Positions 41,887 through 50,999 are shown, counted from the stretch's first letter. The stretch: DNA of 64,000 bases from Gordonia hongkongensis (GCF_023078355.1 NZ_CP095552.1:4588001-4652000), one strand, 5' to 3'. The notes: generated from the letters alone by a model not told the origin. A program made the numbers and translations.

Positions 41887-42266
41887 TGCTCGAGGATGAC
41901 GCTCGTCCCGTCGGGGCGGTGTTCGACGAGCCGTCCGGCGTCATCGACGACCACCGAGGACAACCCGGCCGAGGCACGACGAACCACGTGGTCGTCGGTC
42001 GTGAGCCGCGCTTCGAGATGAGCGTCGATCTCGGCGTCGTAGACGACGGCTTCCTCTGCGGTCAGCACTTCTCCCGGCAGATCGCCCGCCAGCGCGGCCT
42101 CGACCCGCTGACGCGACGCGGTGGTGCGCTGCGAGACGCTGCGCCCCAGACGCGCCCAGTGTTCGAGTTGCTGCCGCGCCGACCGCTGCTCTCGCGCGCC
42201 CTCCCGGGCCGCATCGGTCACCAATGCAGCAGACAGCCGGGTCACCTTGTCCGTACCGGTGCTCAT
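41883..42266 (-). CDS. ParD-like antitoxin of the zeta module
   Basis: The 127-residue protein has a short N-terminal DNA-binding-like region (STGTDKVTRLSAALVTDAAR), a helical stretch (EQRSARQQLEHWARLGRSVS) resembling the ParD-like antitoxin family and an acidic C-terminal half that could wrap the toxin. ATG 42,266 has GGGAGGTG upstream. Translation is coupled to the toxin by GTGA. A perfect inverted repeat stands just before the gene, consistent with autoregulation by a dimeric antitoxin. It is not an epsilon homolog by eye; pairing with a zeta-like kinase is noteworthy. Confidence 0.75.
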   Translation of the reverse strand: MSTGTDKVTRLSAALVTDAAREGAREQRSARQQLEHWARLGRSVSQRTTASRQRVEAALAGDLPGEVLTAEEAVVYDAEIDAHLEARLTTDDHVVRRASAGLSSVVVDDAGRLVEHRPDGTSVILEQ

Positions 42267-42285
42267 CGCACACCTCCCGCGCGTG

Positions 42286-42302
42286 TGTAGCAGAGTGCTA
42301 CA
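42286..42302. promoter_or_regulatory. Operator palindrome before the antitoxin gene
   Basis: TGTAGCAGAGTGCTACA has perfect seven-base arms and a three-base centre. It begins 20 bases upstream of the antitoxin start, in the expected promoter position, and is a good candidate for autorepression. Confidence 0.65.
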
Positions 42303-42389
42303 TCGCCCCAGCATACGCCGACGAACCCGTCGACGGTCGTTGTCGCATGACCGTCGACGGGCGTCGGCACTGTCAGCCGGCCTCGCGCG

Positions 42390-42938
42390 TCACCGCGTGG
42401 ACGCCGCGTCCCGCTTCGGCAGCACCCATCCCGGGCGCGGGAAGTGGCAGGTGTACCCGTTCGGGAAATTGAGCAGGTAGTCCTGATGTTCGGGCTCGGC
42501 CTGCCAGAACGGACCCAGCTCCTCGATCGTCGTGACCGCCTTGCCGGGCCACAGCCCTGACGCGTCGACGTCGGCGATGGTGTCCCGGGCGATCTGCTCC
42601 TGCTCCGGCGTCACCGGGAAGATCGCCGAGCGGTAGCTCGTGCCGACATCGTTCCCCTGCCGGTTGCGCGTGGTCGGGTCGTGGATCTGGAAGAAGAACG
42701 CCAGGATGTCGCGATACGACGTCTGGGTCGGGTCGAACACGATCTCGACGGCCTCCGCGTGACCGGGGTGGTTGCGATAGGTGGCGTGGTCGTTCTGTCC
42801 GCCGGTGTAGCCGACCCGGGTGTCCAGGACGCCGGGCTGCTTGCGGATCAGGTCTTCCATCCCCCAGAAGCATCCGCCCGCGAGGACCGCGGTCTCGGTG
42901 CCGGGACGGACGGTGATCTGGCCGGGGTCGGTCGTCAT
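42390..42938 (-). CDS. msrA: Peptide methionine-S-sulfoxide reductase MsrA
   Basis: The 182-residue enzyme has the catalytic [17 protein letters not shown] with the nucleophilic Cys, [37 protein letters not shown] and [20 protein letters not shown]. It reduces the S-epimer of methionine sulfoxide in free form or proteins, using thioredoxin. ATG 42,938 has GGAGGAG upstream and overlaps the msrB stop by four bases. Together they repair both epimers. A region after the gene down to 42,320 has no further gene. Confidence 0.95.
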   Translation of the reverse strand: MTTDPGQITVRPGTETAVLAGGCFWGMEDLIRKQPGVLDTRVGYTGGQNDHATYRNHPGHAEAVEIVFDPTQTSYRDILAFFFQIHDPTTRNRQGNDVGTSYRSAIFPVTPEQEQIARDTIADVDASGLWPGKAVTTIEELGPFWQAEPEHQDYLLNFPNGYTCHFPRPGWVLPKRDAASTR

Positions 42939-43429
42939 GCGTTCTCCTCCTGGGTATCGGTGGTGTGGGAATTCGTGGTGTGCGTGCCGCCGAACAGGCC
43001 GGCGTACTCGCCGTACCCCTCCGCCTCGAGCTCGCCAACCGGGATGAACCGCAACGAGGCGGAGTTCATGCAGTAGCGCTGTCCGCCGGCCTCGCGCGGC
43101 CCGTCGTCGAAGACGTGCCCGAGGTGACTGTCGGCGCCGGACGAGCGCACCTCGGTGCGTCGCATCCACAGGGTGCGGTCGGTCTTGGTGGCGACCGCGT
43201 CGGGCTCGATCGGCTTGGTGAAGCTCGGCCAGCCGGTGCCGCTGTCGTATTTGTCGGTGGACGAGAACAGCGGCTGTCCGGACACGACGTCGACGTAGAG
43301 GCCGGGTTCGTGGTTGTCCCAGTACTCGTTGTCGAAGGCACGCTCGGTGCCGTCACGCTGGGTGACGCGGTATTGGATGTCGGTGAGGCGGCTCAACGCC
43401 CCGGGGGTCTTGCGGTAGGTGTTGCTCAC
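42935..43429 (-). CDS. msrB: Peptide methionine-R-sulfoxide reductase MsrB
   Basis: The 164-residue enzyme shows [40 protein letters not shown] and [15 protein letters not shown] with the catalytic Cys. The paired CxxC zinc motifs of many MsrB proteins are absent (there is no Cys in the N-terminal half), marking the zinc-free type. GTG 43,429 has AGGAGG upstream. It is first in the msrB-msrA pair with ATGA coupling. Confidence 0.95.
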   Translation of the reverse strand: MSNTYRKTPGALSRLTDIQYRVTQRDGTERAFDNEYWDNHEPGLYVDVVSGQPLFSSTDKYDSGTGWPSFTKPIEPDAVATKTDRTLWMRRTEVRSSGADSHLGHVFDDGPREAGGQRYCMNSASLRFIPVGELEAEGYGEYAGLFGGTHTTNSHTTDTQEENA

Positions 43430-43532
43430 GTTTCCTCCTGCTGACGCTCCCTCGGCTCCGTCGAGCGACGGCGCTCGGAGGGCGTCACCGTGCACAACAC
43501 CACCATGCCCCGATTTGGTCCCGCGACGCCAA

Positions 43533-43564
43533 GGGCCGCCGCCCACCGGGGTGGACGACGGCCC
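43533..43564 (-). terminator. Hairpin after the acyl-CoA dehydrogenase gene
   Basis: Outer arms GGGCCG/CGGCCC (43,533-43,538 and 43,559-43,564) enclose inner arms CCACC/GGTGG. It lies 21 bases beyond the stop at 43,586 and fits a terminator separating that gene from msrB. No T-run follows. Confidence 0.45.
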
Positions 43565-43585
43565 GGAGGGTCGTCAGCGCGTCGA

Positions 43586-44851
43586 TCAGCCCACGACGTC
43601 GCGACCGAAGATCTGCCGCGCGAGCACCCACCGCTGTACCTCGCTGGCGCCCTCGTAGATCTCCCCGATCTTGCTGTCCCGGTACAGGGCCTCGACCGGA
43701 CCCGACGAGTCGTCGTCGCCGAGCTCTTGCGTGAATCCGAAGCCGCCGAACGCCTGGACCGCGTCGCGGGCCATCTGGACCGCGACCTCGGTGCCGCGCA
43801 GCTTGGCCATCGCCGCCTCCGGTTCGGGAAAGCGCGTTCCGGCGTCGAGCCGCATCGCGGCCTTGATGTACAGGTCGCGCGAGATCGCGATCTCGGTCGC
43901 GCGGTCGGCCATCAGGAACTGCCAGTGCTGCCGGGCTGCGAGCGGTTCGCCGAAGGCCACCCGGGTGCGCAGGTGGGCAGCGGTGCGGTCGAAGGCGGCT
44001 TGCGCCATGCCCACACCCGCCGCCGCGATCCCGATACGTCCGTAGGTCAGCGTCTGCAGGGCGACCTTCAGCCCGCCGCCCTCGGTCCCGAGCAGGGACT
44101 CACGCCCCAGCTCCACCTCGTCGAGGTGCACGTCGGCGGTGATCTGGCCCTTGTTCCCGAGCTTGCGATCCGGCGTACCCACCCGGACCCCCGGGGTGTC
44201 GGTCGGGACGATGAACGTCGAGAGCCGGTCACCGGTGCGAGCGAGGACCACGACGAACGCGGCGACGACGGAATTGGTGATCCACCGCTTGCGCCCGTTC
44301 AGCACCCATCCGTCGCCGCGGCGGTGCGCCACGGTCCGGACCGCCTCGGGTGAGAGATCGCTCGACGCGGCCGGCTCGCTGGTGGCGAAGGAGCCGACGA
44401 TCTCGCCGGCGACGACCGGGGCCAGCCACCTGCGGCGCTGCTCCGGCGTGCCCTGGTTGACGGCATTGCCCGCGAGGATGCAGTGGACGTCGAAGATCGC
44501 GGCGACGCTGTTGGAGAAGTACGCCACTTCTTCGACGGCGGTGGCCGTCGCGGTGGCCGGGTGAGCCAGTCCGTCGCCGCCGACATCGGCCGCGAAGGGG
44601 ATGCGGTAGATCCCCGCCGTGGCCAGCCGATCGAACACGTCACGTGGGAAGCCGTCGAGTCGCTCGTCGCCCCGCGCGATCCGGTCGGCCACCGGCGCGA
44701 CGTCGCGAAGCGCGACCTGCCGAACCCTGCGACGGACCTCGACTACCTCCTCGGGCGACACGAGGTCGTGGTACAGGGTGTCGGCGATCCGCGGCGGATG
44801 GTCGGGCATGTCGTCGGACGACGACACCCTGGTGATGTCGATGACAGTCAA
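43586..44851 (-). CDS. Acyl-CoA dehydrogenase family protein in the catechol operon
   Basis: The 421-residue flavoprotein shows GSFATSEPAASSDLSPEAVR (the TExxxGSD region, modified), RKRWITNSVVAAFVVVLART, the FAD-site LGNKGQITADVHLDEVELGR and QAFGGFGFTQELGDDDSSGP. The C-terminus EGASEVQRWVLARQIFG resembles the usual EGTxEIQ motif. It follows the catechol 2,3-dioxygenase gene by 36 bases, but the meta pathway needs no acyl-CoA dehydrogenase. It may act on a side-chain acid or belong to the wider DszC/HsaA-like flavoprotein superfamily. An added EELGDDDSS-type loop distinguishes it from the other two dehydrogenases here. Confidence 0.82.
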   Translation of the reverse strand: MTVIDITRVSSSDDMPDHPPRIADTLYHDLVSPEEVVEVRRRVRQVALRDVAPVADRIARGDERLDGFPRDVFDRLATAGIYRIPFAADVGGDGLAHPATATATAVEEVAYFSNSVAAIFDVHCILAGNAVNQGTPEQRRRWLAPVVAGEIVGSFATSEPAASSDLSPEAVRTVAHRRGDGWVLNGRKRWITNSVVAAFVVVLARTGDRLSTFIVPTDTPGVRVGTPDRKLGNKGQITADVHLDEVELGRESLLGTEGGGLKVALQTLTYGRIGIAAAGVGMAQAAFDRTAAHLRTRVAFGEPLAARQHWQFLMADRATEIAISRDLYIKAAMRLDAGTRFPEPEAAMAKLRGTEVAVQMARDAVQAFGGFGFTQELGDDDSSGPVEALYRDSKIGEIYEGASEVQRWVLARQIFGRDVVG

Positions 44852-44887
44852 GGAGTCTCCTGTTCTGATCGAACCGATCGACCCGGC

Positions 44888-45976
44888 TCAGACCGGCGCA
44901 TCGGCCACGGCACGGGAGTGCTCGATCTCGTCGGGCATCAGTTCGACGACCGCCTCGGCCTCCGGCGCGGGCCCGCCCGGTCCGAAGTCGGCGAAGGCGG
45001 TGATGTGCTCGTCGAGCGGGAGCGGATTGGGCGTGCCGTAGGTGAAGTAGGTCTCCCACGGCAGCTTCGCACCGCCGACGGCCAGACCGGTGTCGATGTC
45101 GGACATCTGCCAGGTCTTCGTCTCGGCGGACGGATCGAGATGCAGGTATCCGGACTCGCCGAACAACTCGATGCGGTTGCCACCGGGTTCGAACACGTAG
45201 AGGAACTGACCCTGGGTGATCCCGTGTCGGTCCGGGCCGGCCTCGATGCGGATGTCGTACTCGCGGAACATCTCCGCGGCGTCGATGTTGTGCTGACCCG
45301 TGCCGTAGTAGAAGGCGAGGTGATGCAGTTTGCCGCGCCCGCCGGTCATGTCGCGCATGCAGGCGACCTCGTGGCCGAGGATGTTCGAACTCATCCAGGC
45401 GCCGATCTCGACATCACCGTCGACGACGCGCTCGGTGGTGCGGAACCCGAGGTGGCGTTCGAACTCGGTCTTGACCGCGGTGACGTCCGAGGCCATCAGG
45501 TTGAGGTGGTCGATGCGCTTGACCGGAATCCCCTGCAACGGCTTCTTCGACGGCCGGGTGAGGATCTTGCTCTGCAGTTCCGGTGGCGCGACGTAGGTCT
45601 CGGCTTCCCACACCAGCGCGAAGTCGTGACCGTCGGCGGTCTTGTATGCCAGCGTCTTGCCGTAGCCGAATTCGTCTTCGTGCCAGGAGGTGTCGATGTT
45701 CGCACCCTGCAGCGAGGCGGCACGGCGTTCGAGCGCCTCCGGAGAGCTGGTCCGCAGGCCGGCATGACCCATCCCGGGCTCGGCGGCCTCGGTGATCTTC
45801 AGACTCCAGGGGTAGGGGTCCTCGTAGGCCCGCAGGTAGACGGACTGGCCTTCGCGCCGGGTGACGTACATGCCCAGGAATCGGGTGAAGAAGTCGAGGG
45901 TCTCCTGCGGCTTCGGGGTCAACAGTTCGGCACGGGCGAGGTGCGCGACATCGAAGCGTGCGGCGTTCTCGGTCAT
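44888..45976 (-). CDS. Catechol 2,3-dioxygenase (VOC family)
   Basis: The 362-residue extradiol enzyme has two VOC modules. Iron ligands are His157 (KRIDHLNLMAS), His218 (GKLHHLAFYYG) and Glu270 (GNRIELFG). Their spacing of 61 and 52 residues is almost that of XylE (153/214/265). It opens catechol to 2-hydroxymuconic semialdehyde. ATG 45,976 has AGGAGA upstream. It is about 50 residues longer than XylE, mainly at the C-terminal end. It is divergent from the lower-pathway operon and is the entry to ring cleavage of catechol formed by GcoAB. Confidence 0.9.
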   Translation of the reverse strand: MTENAARFDVAHLARAELLTPKPQETLDFFTRFLGMYVTRREGQSVYLRAYEDPYPWSLKITEAAEPGMGHAGLRTSSPEALERRAASLQGANIDTSWHEDEFGYGKTLAYKTADGHDFALVWEAETYVAPPELQSKILTRPSKKPLQGIPVKRIDHLNLMASDVTAVKTEFERHLGFRTTERVVDGDVEIGAWMSSNILGHEVACMRDMTGGRGKLHHLAFYYGTGQHNIDAAEMFREYDIRIEAGPDRHGITQGQFLYVFEPGGNRIELFGESGYLHLDPSAETKTWQMSDIDTGLAVGGAKLPWETYFTYGTPNPLPLDEHITAFADFGPGGPAPEAEAVVELMPDEIEHSRAVADAPV

Positions 45977-46222
45977 CGTTTCTCCTGTGGATCGGGCGCC
46001 ACCGGATCTCGGTGGCTGCTGGCTGATGAGCCTCAGCATGGCGACGAGATGTGACTGCCGTCACCGCCATTCGGGATATCCGAACAACGGTGCTGCCGAA
46101 GCAGTCCGCGTTCGGACTGTCCGTCCCAGCACCCCGCGGACCGCACCCGGCTCCTACGTTCGGTATCGAGCACGCCCGGGGAAACCGAGACGGACGTGCG
46201 CCAACAGCTAAGGAGACATGCG

Positions 46223-47116
46223 ATGAGCCGGTTGACCGCCGCCATTGTGGGATCGGGCAACATCGGGACGGACCTGATGTACAAGCTGCTGCGGTCCGAG
46301 TACGTCGAACCGGTCTACATGGTCGGGATCGATTCCACCAGTGAGGGTTTGCGACGGGCACGTGACGAGGGGCTCGAGGCGTCGGCAGCGGGTGTGGACT
46401 GGCTGCTGCAACAGGCGACGCCGCCCGATCTCGTCTTCGAGGCCACGTCGGCCAAAGTCCACGCCGCTGTCGCACCCCGCTACGCCGACGCGGGGATCAC
46501 CGCGATCGACCTGACGCCCGCGTCGGTCGGCCCCTACGTCGTCCCAGCGGTCAACCTCCGCGAACACGTGAACGCGCCCAACGTGAACATGGTGAGCTGC
46601 GCCGGGCAGGCGACCATCCCGATCCTCTACGCGATCAACCAGGCGGCCGACGCCAGTTACGGTGAGATCGTCGCGGCCATCGCGTCGGCGAGTGCGGGGC
46701 CGGGGACCCGGCAGAATTTGAGCGAGTTCAGCGAGAAGACGGGTCGCGCCCTGGCCCAGGTCGCGGGAGCCGACCGGGCCAAGGCGATCTCGGTGATCAA
46801 CCCGGCCGAGCCGCCGATGAACATGCGCGACACGGTGTATGCGAAAGTCCGCAACCCGGATGCCGGCGCCATCGAACGCGCCGTGGTCGACATGGTCGCC
46901 GAGGTCCAGCGCTACGTCCCCGGCTACACACTCAAGCTCGTCGACACCGACGGCGATCTCGTGACCGTGATGCTCGAGGTCGTCGGCGCGGGCGACTTCT
47001 TACCCACGTACGCAGGCAATCTCGACATCATCACCGCCGCCGCCGTGCAGGTGGCCGAGGTGATGGCGCAGGAGAAGGCCGGAACAGCGACACTCCAGAC
47101 AGGAGCACTGCGATGA
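46223..47116 (+). CDS. Acetaldehyde dehydrogenase (acylating)
   Basis: The 297-residue enzyme matches MhpF/DmpF/Bph[57 protein letters not shown] with the catalytic Cys, and [14 protein letters not shown]. It oxidises acetaldehyde to acetyl-CoA with NAD+ and CoA, receiving it by a tunnel from the aldolase encoded next. ATG 46,223 has AGGAG upstream. It is first in a plus-strand operon of five genes and overlaps the aldolase gene by four bases. Confidence 0.95.
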   Translation: MSRLTAAIVGSGNIGTDLMYKLLRSEYVEPVYMVGIDSTSEGLRRARDEGLEASAAGVDWLLQQATPPDLVFEATSAKVHAAVAPRYADAGITAIDLTPASVGPYVVPAVNLREHVNAPNVNMVSCAGQATIPILYAINQAADASYGEIVAAIASASAGPGTRQNLSEFSEKTGRALAQVAGADRAKAISVINPAEPPMNMRDTVYAKVRNPDAGAIERAVVDMVAEVQRYVPGYTLKLVDTDGDLVTVMLEVVGAGDFLPTYAGNLDIITAAAVQVAEVMAQEKAGTATLQTGALR

Positions 47117-48168
47117 CACGTCAGTCCACAACCCGCCGACCACGATCGGTCACCCTCGTCGACACGACGCTGCGCGACGGGATGTCGAGTGTGTCGCACC
47201 GATTCACCACGACTGATGTCGCAGCGATCGCTGCCGGCCTCGACCGGGCCGGCGTCCCGACCATCGAAGTGGCACACGGCATCGGACTCGGTGCGTCGTC
47301 GGTCCAGTACGGCTTCGCCGCGGCCACCGACCCAGAATATGTGCGCGCCGCCGTCGACGCGGTGGACAACGCCGACATCGCCGCCCTCTACGTGCCGGGT
47401 ATCGCGACGCTGAACGAACTGCGGGCGGCGGTGGACGCCGGCATCTCGACCGTCCGCGTCGCCGTCCACTGCACCGAGGCGGACTGCGGGCAGCAGCCCG
47501 TCGAGTGGGCGAAGGAGAACGGGCTCACCGTGATGACCTTCCTGATGATGAGCCACAAACTCGAACCCGATGCACTCGCCGAGCAGGCCGCGAAGTTCGA
47601 CTCCTACGGCGCCGACGTGGTGTACGTGGTCGACTCCGCGGGTGCGCTCGTCCCGCAGCAAGCCGGCGAGCGGGTCGCGGCACTGCGTGGGGCAATCTCG
47701 GCGGACATCGGTTTCCACGCCCACAACAACCTCGGTGTCGGGATCGCCAACGCGCTCACCGCCGCCGAGAACGGTGCCACCTACATCGACGGCTCGCTAC
47801 GGGGGCTCGGCGCCAGTGCCGGCAATGCCCAGACCGAAGTCCTCGCCGCCGCATTCGAACGCGCGGGCTGGGACACCGGCGTCGAGCTGTTCCCGCTCAT
47901 CGACACCGCCGAGAACGTCGTGGCCCCACTGATGACCGAGCCGCAGATCGTCGACGAGACCGCGCTCGTGCTCGGCTACGCGGGTGTGTATTCCACGTTC
48001 TTCCACCCCACCAAGCGCGCCGCGAAGAAGTTCGGCGTCCCCGCCCGGGACATCCTGCTCGAACTCGGCCGTCGCGGCGTCATCGGCGGCCAGGAAGACA
48101 TGATCATCGATGTGGCCTCCGAATTGGCGGGCCGCACCTACGAGACGCCGGTCGCGGCGGAGGTGTGA
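47113..48168 (+). CDS. 4-hydroxy-2-oxovalerate aldolase
   Basis: The 351-residue enzyme has the DmpG/MhpE start [20 protein letters not shown], metal-site [20 protein letters not shown] and [20 protein letters not shown], plus the C-terminal communication domain ([20 protein letters not shown]). It splits 4-hydroxy-2-oxovalerate into pyruvate and acetaldehyde. Start and stop are tightly packed between the acetaldehyde dehydrogenase (four-base overlap) and the semialdehyde dehydrogenase (four bases apart). Confidence 0.95.
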   Translation: MTRQSTTRRPRSVTLVDTTLRDGMSSVSHRFTTTDVAAIAAGLDRAGVPTIEVAHGIGLGASSVQYGFAAATDPEYVRAAVDAVDNADIAALYVPGIATLNELRAAVDAGISTVRVAVHCTEADCGQQPVEWAKENGLTVMTFLMMSHKLEPDALAEQAAKFDSYGADVVYVVDSAGALVPQQAGERVAALRGAISADIGFHAHNNLGVGIANALTAAENGATYIDGSLRGLGASAGNAQTEVLAAAFERAGWDTGVELFPLIDTAENVVAPLMTEPQIVDETALVLGYAGVYSTFFHPTKRAAKKFGVPARDILLELGRRGVIGGQEDMIIDVASELAGRTYETPVAAEV

Positions 48169-48172
48169 GGAA

Positions 48173-49666
48173 ATGACTCTTTCCAGCCATCTGAAAAACA
48201 CCGATCAGAGCGGTACTGCCGAGGTTCGCCACCTCATCGGGAACGAGTGGCGGACGGCCTCGGACGGCGCGACGTTCGAGTCGCGCGACCCGCACGACGG
48301 CGCGCTGCTCGCCCGGGTGGCGCGCGGCACCGTCGACGACGGCGTCGCGGCGATCGACTCTGCCCGCACCGCTTTCGACGACGGGCCGTGGCCGCAGATG
48401 TCACCCAAGGAACGCGCGGCGATCCTGCATGCGGTCGCCGACGCAGTCGACGACCACCGAGAAGAGCTGGCGCAGCTCGAGACCCGCGACGGCGGCAAGA
48501 CGATCACGCAGTCGCTGCATGCCGAGATCCCGCGGGTGGCCCACAACCTGCGCTTCTTCGCCGATTACGTCTCGATGGCCGCGAACGAGGCCTACCCGGA
48601 CGGCGATCTGCTCTCCTACGTCCTCTACCCGCCCGCCGGGGTCGTGTCCGCGATCAGTCCGTGGAACGCGCCGCTGATGCTGGCGACATGGAAGATCGCG
48701 CCCGCACTTGCCTTCGGCAACACCGTGGTCCTCAAACCGGCACCGCAGACACCGTTGACCGCCAACCGTTTCGCGCAGATCGCGCTCGCGGCGGGTCTGC
48801 CGCCCGGGGTGCTCAACGTCGTCCACGGCTTCGGTGGTGAGGCCGTCGCCGGACCGCTGACCTCCGATCCGCGCGTCGACCGCATCACCTTCACCGGATC
48901 GAGTGCCACGGGCGTGAAGATCCTGCAGGCGGCCGCCGCGAACCACACGCCTGTCTCGGCCGAGATGGGTGGCAAGTCGGCCAACATCGTGTTCGCCGAC
49001 GCCGATCTCGACGTCGCCGTACCCATGTCGCTGCGGGCCATCTTCGGCGGCAACGGACAGGTCTGCCTGTCGGGTTCGCGACTGCTGGTGCAGAATTCGA
49101 TCCGGGAGGAATTCGTCGAGCGCTTCGTCGAGGAGGCGCGGAAGCTCGTGGTCGGGGACCCGAAGGACCCGACGACGTTCATGGGGCCGCTCGTCGAGCA
49201 GCGGCACCTCGACAAGGTGCACAGCTACGTCGAACTCGCGCAGGATGAAGGCGGCAAGATCATCACCGGCGGCGAACGACTCACCGACTCCGATCGGGCG
49301 GGCGGCTTCTACTATCCGCCGACCGTCATCACCGGCCTGACCAACGACTCCCGTACGGCACGTGAGGAGATCTTCGGTCCTGTCGAGACGGTTCTGGGCT
49401 TCGACACCGAAGAGGAGGCGCTGCGCATCACCAACGACTCCCCTTACGGCTTGGCGGGTATCCTCTTCACGCAGAATCTCGACCGGGCGCATCGGATGGC
49501 CGCGCGCTGGAAGGCCGGCACGGTCTGGATCAACACCTTCTTCGAACGCGATCTCCGGCTGCCCTTCGGCGGTGAGGGCATCAGCGGCCTGGGCCGTGAG
49601 GGTGGCCAGTACTCACGCGAGTTCTTCACCGAACCCCGTGCGGTGACCCTGCGCATCCGGAAGTAG
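48173..49666 (+). CDS. 2-hydroxymuconic semialdehyde dehydrogenase
   Basis: The 497-residue aldehyde dehydrogenase shows GVVSAISPWNAPLMLATWKI, FTGSSATGVKILQAAAAN, SAEMGGKSANIVFADADLD (general-base Glu) and GNGQVCLSGSRLLVQNS (nucleophile Cys). Placement in the meta operon and the DmpC/HpaE-like motifs make 2-hydroxymuconic semialdehyde the likely substrate, giving 4-oxalocrotonate. ATG 48,173 has GAGGAA upstream. No hydrolase for the alternative branch (DmpD type) is in the cluster, so the dehydrogenative branch is the one encoded. Confidence 0.88.
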   Translation: MTLSSHLKNTDQSGTAEVRHLIGNEWRTASDGATFESRDPHDGALLARVARGTVDDGVAAIDSARTAFDDGPWPQMSPKERAAILHAVADAVDDHREELAQLETRDGGKTITQSLHAEIPRVAHNLRFFADYVSMAANEAYPDGDLLSYVLYPPAGVVSAISPWNAPLMLATWKIAPALAFGNTVVLKPAPQTPLTANRFAQIALAAGLPPGVLNVVHGFGGEAVAGPLTSDPRVDRITFTGSSATGVKILQAAAANHTPVSAEMGGKSANIVFADADLDVAVPMSLRAIFGGNGQVCLSGSRLLVQNSIREEFVERFVEEARKLVVGDPKDPTTFMGPLVEQRHLDKVHSYVELAQDEGGKIITGGERLTDSDRAGGFYYPPTVITGLTNDSRTAREEIFGPVETVLGFDTEEEALRITNDSPYGLAGILFTQNLDRAHRMAARWKAGTVWINTFFERDLRLPFGGEGISGLGREGGQYSREFFTEPRAVTLRIRK

Positions 49667-49671
49667 GACCC

Positions 49672-50424
49672 GTGTCCACAACCGAGACATGTGTGGTCGT
49701 CGGCGCGACCGGCGCGATGGGGACCGTGTTCACACGACGCCTGGTGGCACGCGGGATGCGGGTTCTCGCGGTGGGGCGCCGTGCCGAGGAACTCGAACAG
49801 CTCGCGGCAACAGACGAGCTGATCATCCCGTGCGCGGCCGACATCGCCGAGGACTGGTCCGTGGACGCGATCCGATCCTGCCTCGACGGGCCCGTACGAC
49901 TCGCGGTGTTCGCGGCCGGTCTCCCGGTGCGCGGCTCCGCGGACGCGATCGAGCCATCGCTGCTGGCCACCGCGGCCAACATCAAGGTGGCCGGCACCGT
50001 CCGGTTGCTGCGAGCAGTCCGCGACCATCTCGCCGACGGCTCGCGGTTCGTCGCGGTCGCGGGTTCACTCGGACTCGAACCGGGGCCCCTCGACGCGGGA
50101 CCGGGTACCGCCAATGCCGCGTTGTTCAATCTGATGCGACAGATCTCGGCACTCTATGGACCCCGGGGTGTCACCGTGCACACCATCGCGCCCGGGCCCA
50201 TCGACACCCCTCGGCTCCGCGCCTTCGTCGACACCGAATCGCGTGAGACCGGTGCCGCGCCGCAGGAGATCTGGGACAGGTACACGGCCAAGACCACGCT
50301 GGGTCGCCTGCCCACACTGGACGAGATCGCCTGGCTCGTCGAGATGTTGCTCGAGCCCCAGGCCGCCGTGCTGCACGGCAGCGTCCTCAACGCCGACGGC
50401 GGAACTCGCCACGGCATCCAGTAG
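49672..50424 (+). CDS. SDR-fold protein lacking the catalytic Tyr/Lys
   Basis: The 250-residue protein has a normal SDR cofactor start (CVVVGATGAMGTVFTRRLVA) and the closing VLHGSVLNADGG. Serine is kept in AVAGSLGLEPG, but where YxxxK should stand the sequence reads PGTANAALFNL, so neither Tyr nor Lys is present. The usual NNAG segment is FAAGLPVRG. It is unlikely to be a standard dehydrogenase. It may bind a ring-cleavage intermediate or act as a structural partner. GTG 49,672 follows the previous stop by five bases, so it is firmly part of the meta operon. Confidence 0.78.
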   Translation: MSTTETCVVVGATGAMGTVFTRRLVARGMRVLAVGRRAEELEQLAATDELIIPCAADIAEDWSVDAIRSCLDGPVRLAVFAAGLPVRGSADAIEPSLLATAANIKVAGTVRLLRAVRDHLADGSRFVAVAGSLGLEPGPLDAGPGTANAALFNLMRQISALYGPRGVTVHTIAPGPIDTPRLRAFVDTESRETGAAPQEIWDRYTAKTTLGRLPTLDEIAWLVEMLLEPQAAVLHGSVLNADGGTRHGIQ

Positions 50425-50466
50425 CCCGATCCCCCACGGACACGGGCACTTCCGATCGGAGCCGAC

Positions 50467-50892
50467 ATGCCGGTTGCACACTTTCACATCCCCGCGGGCA
50501 CCGCGTCCACCGAGCAGCGCGCCGCTCTGCTGACCGACGCGAGCGGGACCTACTCCCGCATCCTCGACTCACCGATCGAGCGGGTACGCGCTTTCGTCGT
50601 GCAGTACGACCCCGCCGACCTCGCCGTCGGCGGACAGCTCGTCGCAGACGGCGGCACGATCGCGCCGTACTTCACCGCGATCGTGCTCGCAGGCCGTCCG
50701 GCGCAGCAGCGTTCGGACCTCCTGGCCGCGTTCACCGATCTCGTCGTCGAGCATCTGGACGTTGAACGATCGGGCGTCCGCGGACAGATCGTCGAGGTGG
50801 CGCCGGAGAACTGGGGCATCGGCGGCGTGCCGGCGAGTGATGTCCGGGCAACGGAGATCTCGATTCGTGCTGCTCGCCATACTGCTCCCTGA
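50467..50892 (+). CDS. Tautomerase-superfamily protein with repeat-derived stop
   Basis: The 141-residue protein begins MPVAHFHIPAGTASTEQRAA, with Pro2 as the expected catalytic N-terminal proline after Met removal, and contains a second half TAIVLAGRPAQQRSDLLAAF. Length suits the fused cis-CaaD/MSAD-like branch of the tautomerase family rather than the 62-residue 4-OT. GGAG lies five bases before the ATG. The last codons and the stop (GCT CCC TGA) coincide with the start of an intergenic repeat, so the true ancestral C-terminus may have been replaced. Its role beside a separate 4-oxalocrotonate tautomerase is unclear. Confidence 0.78.
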   Translation: MPVAHFHIPAGTASTEQRAALLTDASGTYSRILDSPIERVRAFVVQYDPADLAVGGQLVADGGTIAPYFTAIVLAGRPAQQRSDLLAAFTDLVVEHLDVERSGVRGQIVEVAPENWGIGGVPASDVRATEISIRAARHTAP

Positions 50893-50999
50893 GCCGCAAG
50901 GACCACACCCACTGGTCCCCGGGGTGCGAGGAGCGCTAGCGACGAGCGACCCCCGCTCCCTGAGGCGCGAGGAGCGCACGCGACGAGCCTCGAAGGGCC
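50884..50999. repeat. Intergenic repeats, family B copies at the end of the meta operon
   Basis: GCTCCCTGAG at 50,884 includes the tautomerase stop codon. One partial unit (GGGTGCGAGGAGCGCTAGCG, ACGAGCGA) lies at about 50,921-50,949. A fuller unit at about 50,955-50,997 reads GCTCCCTGAGGCGCGAGGAG, CGCACGCGACGAGCCTCGAA, GGG. Both match the 35,376-35,422 repeat with a few changes. Confidence 0.75.

Noticed and set aside
44483..46054. 523-codon plus-strand open frame over the dioxygenase and dehydrogenase
   Set aside because: It is antisense to the dioxygenase with intact iron ligands, and its translation is Val/Gly/Arg-rich without motifs.
46223..49666. Cholesterol-type (hsaEFG) ring-degradation operon
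   Set aside because: Aldolase and acetaldehyde dehydrogenase match either pathway. Catechol 2,3-dioxygenase, 4-oxalocrotonate decarboxylase and gcoAB, without kshAB, hsaA-D or mce genes, favour guaiacol/catechol.
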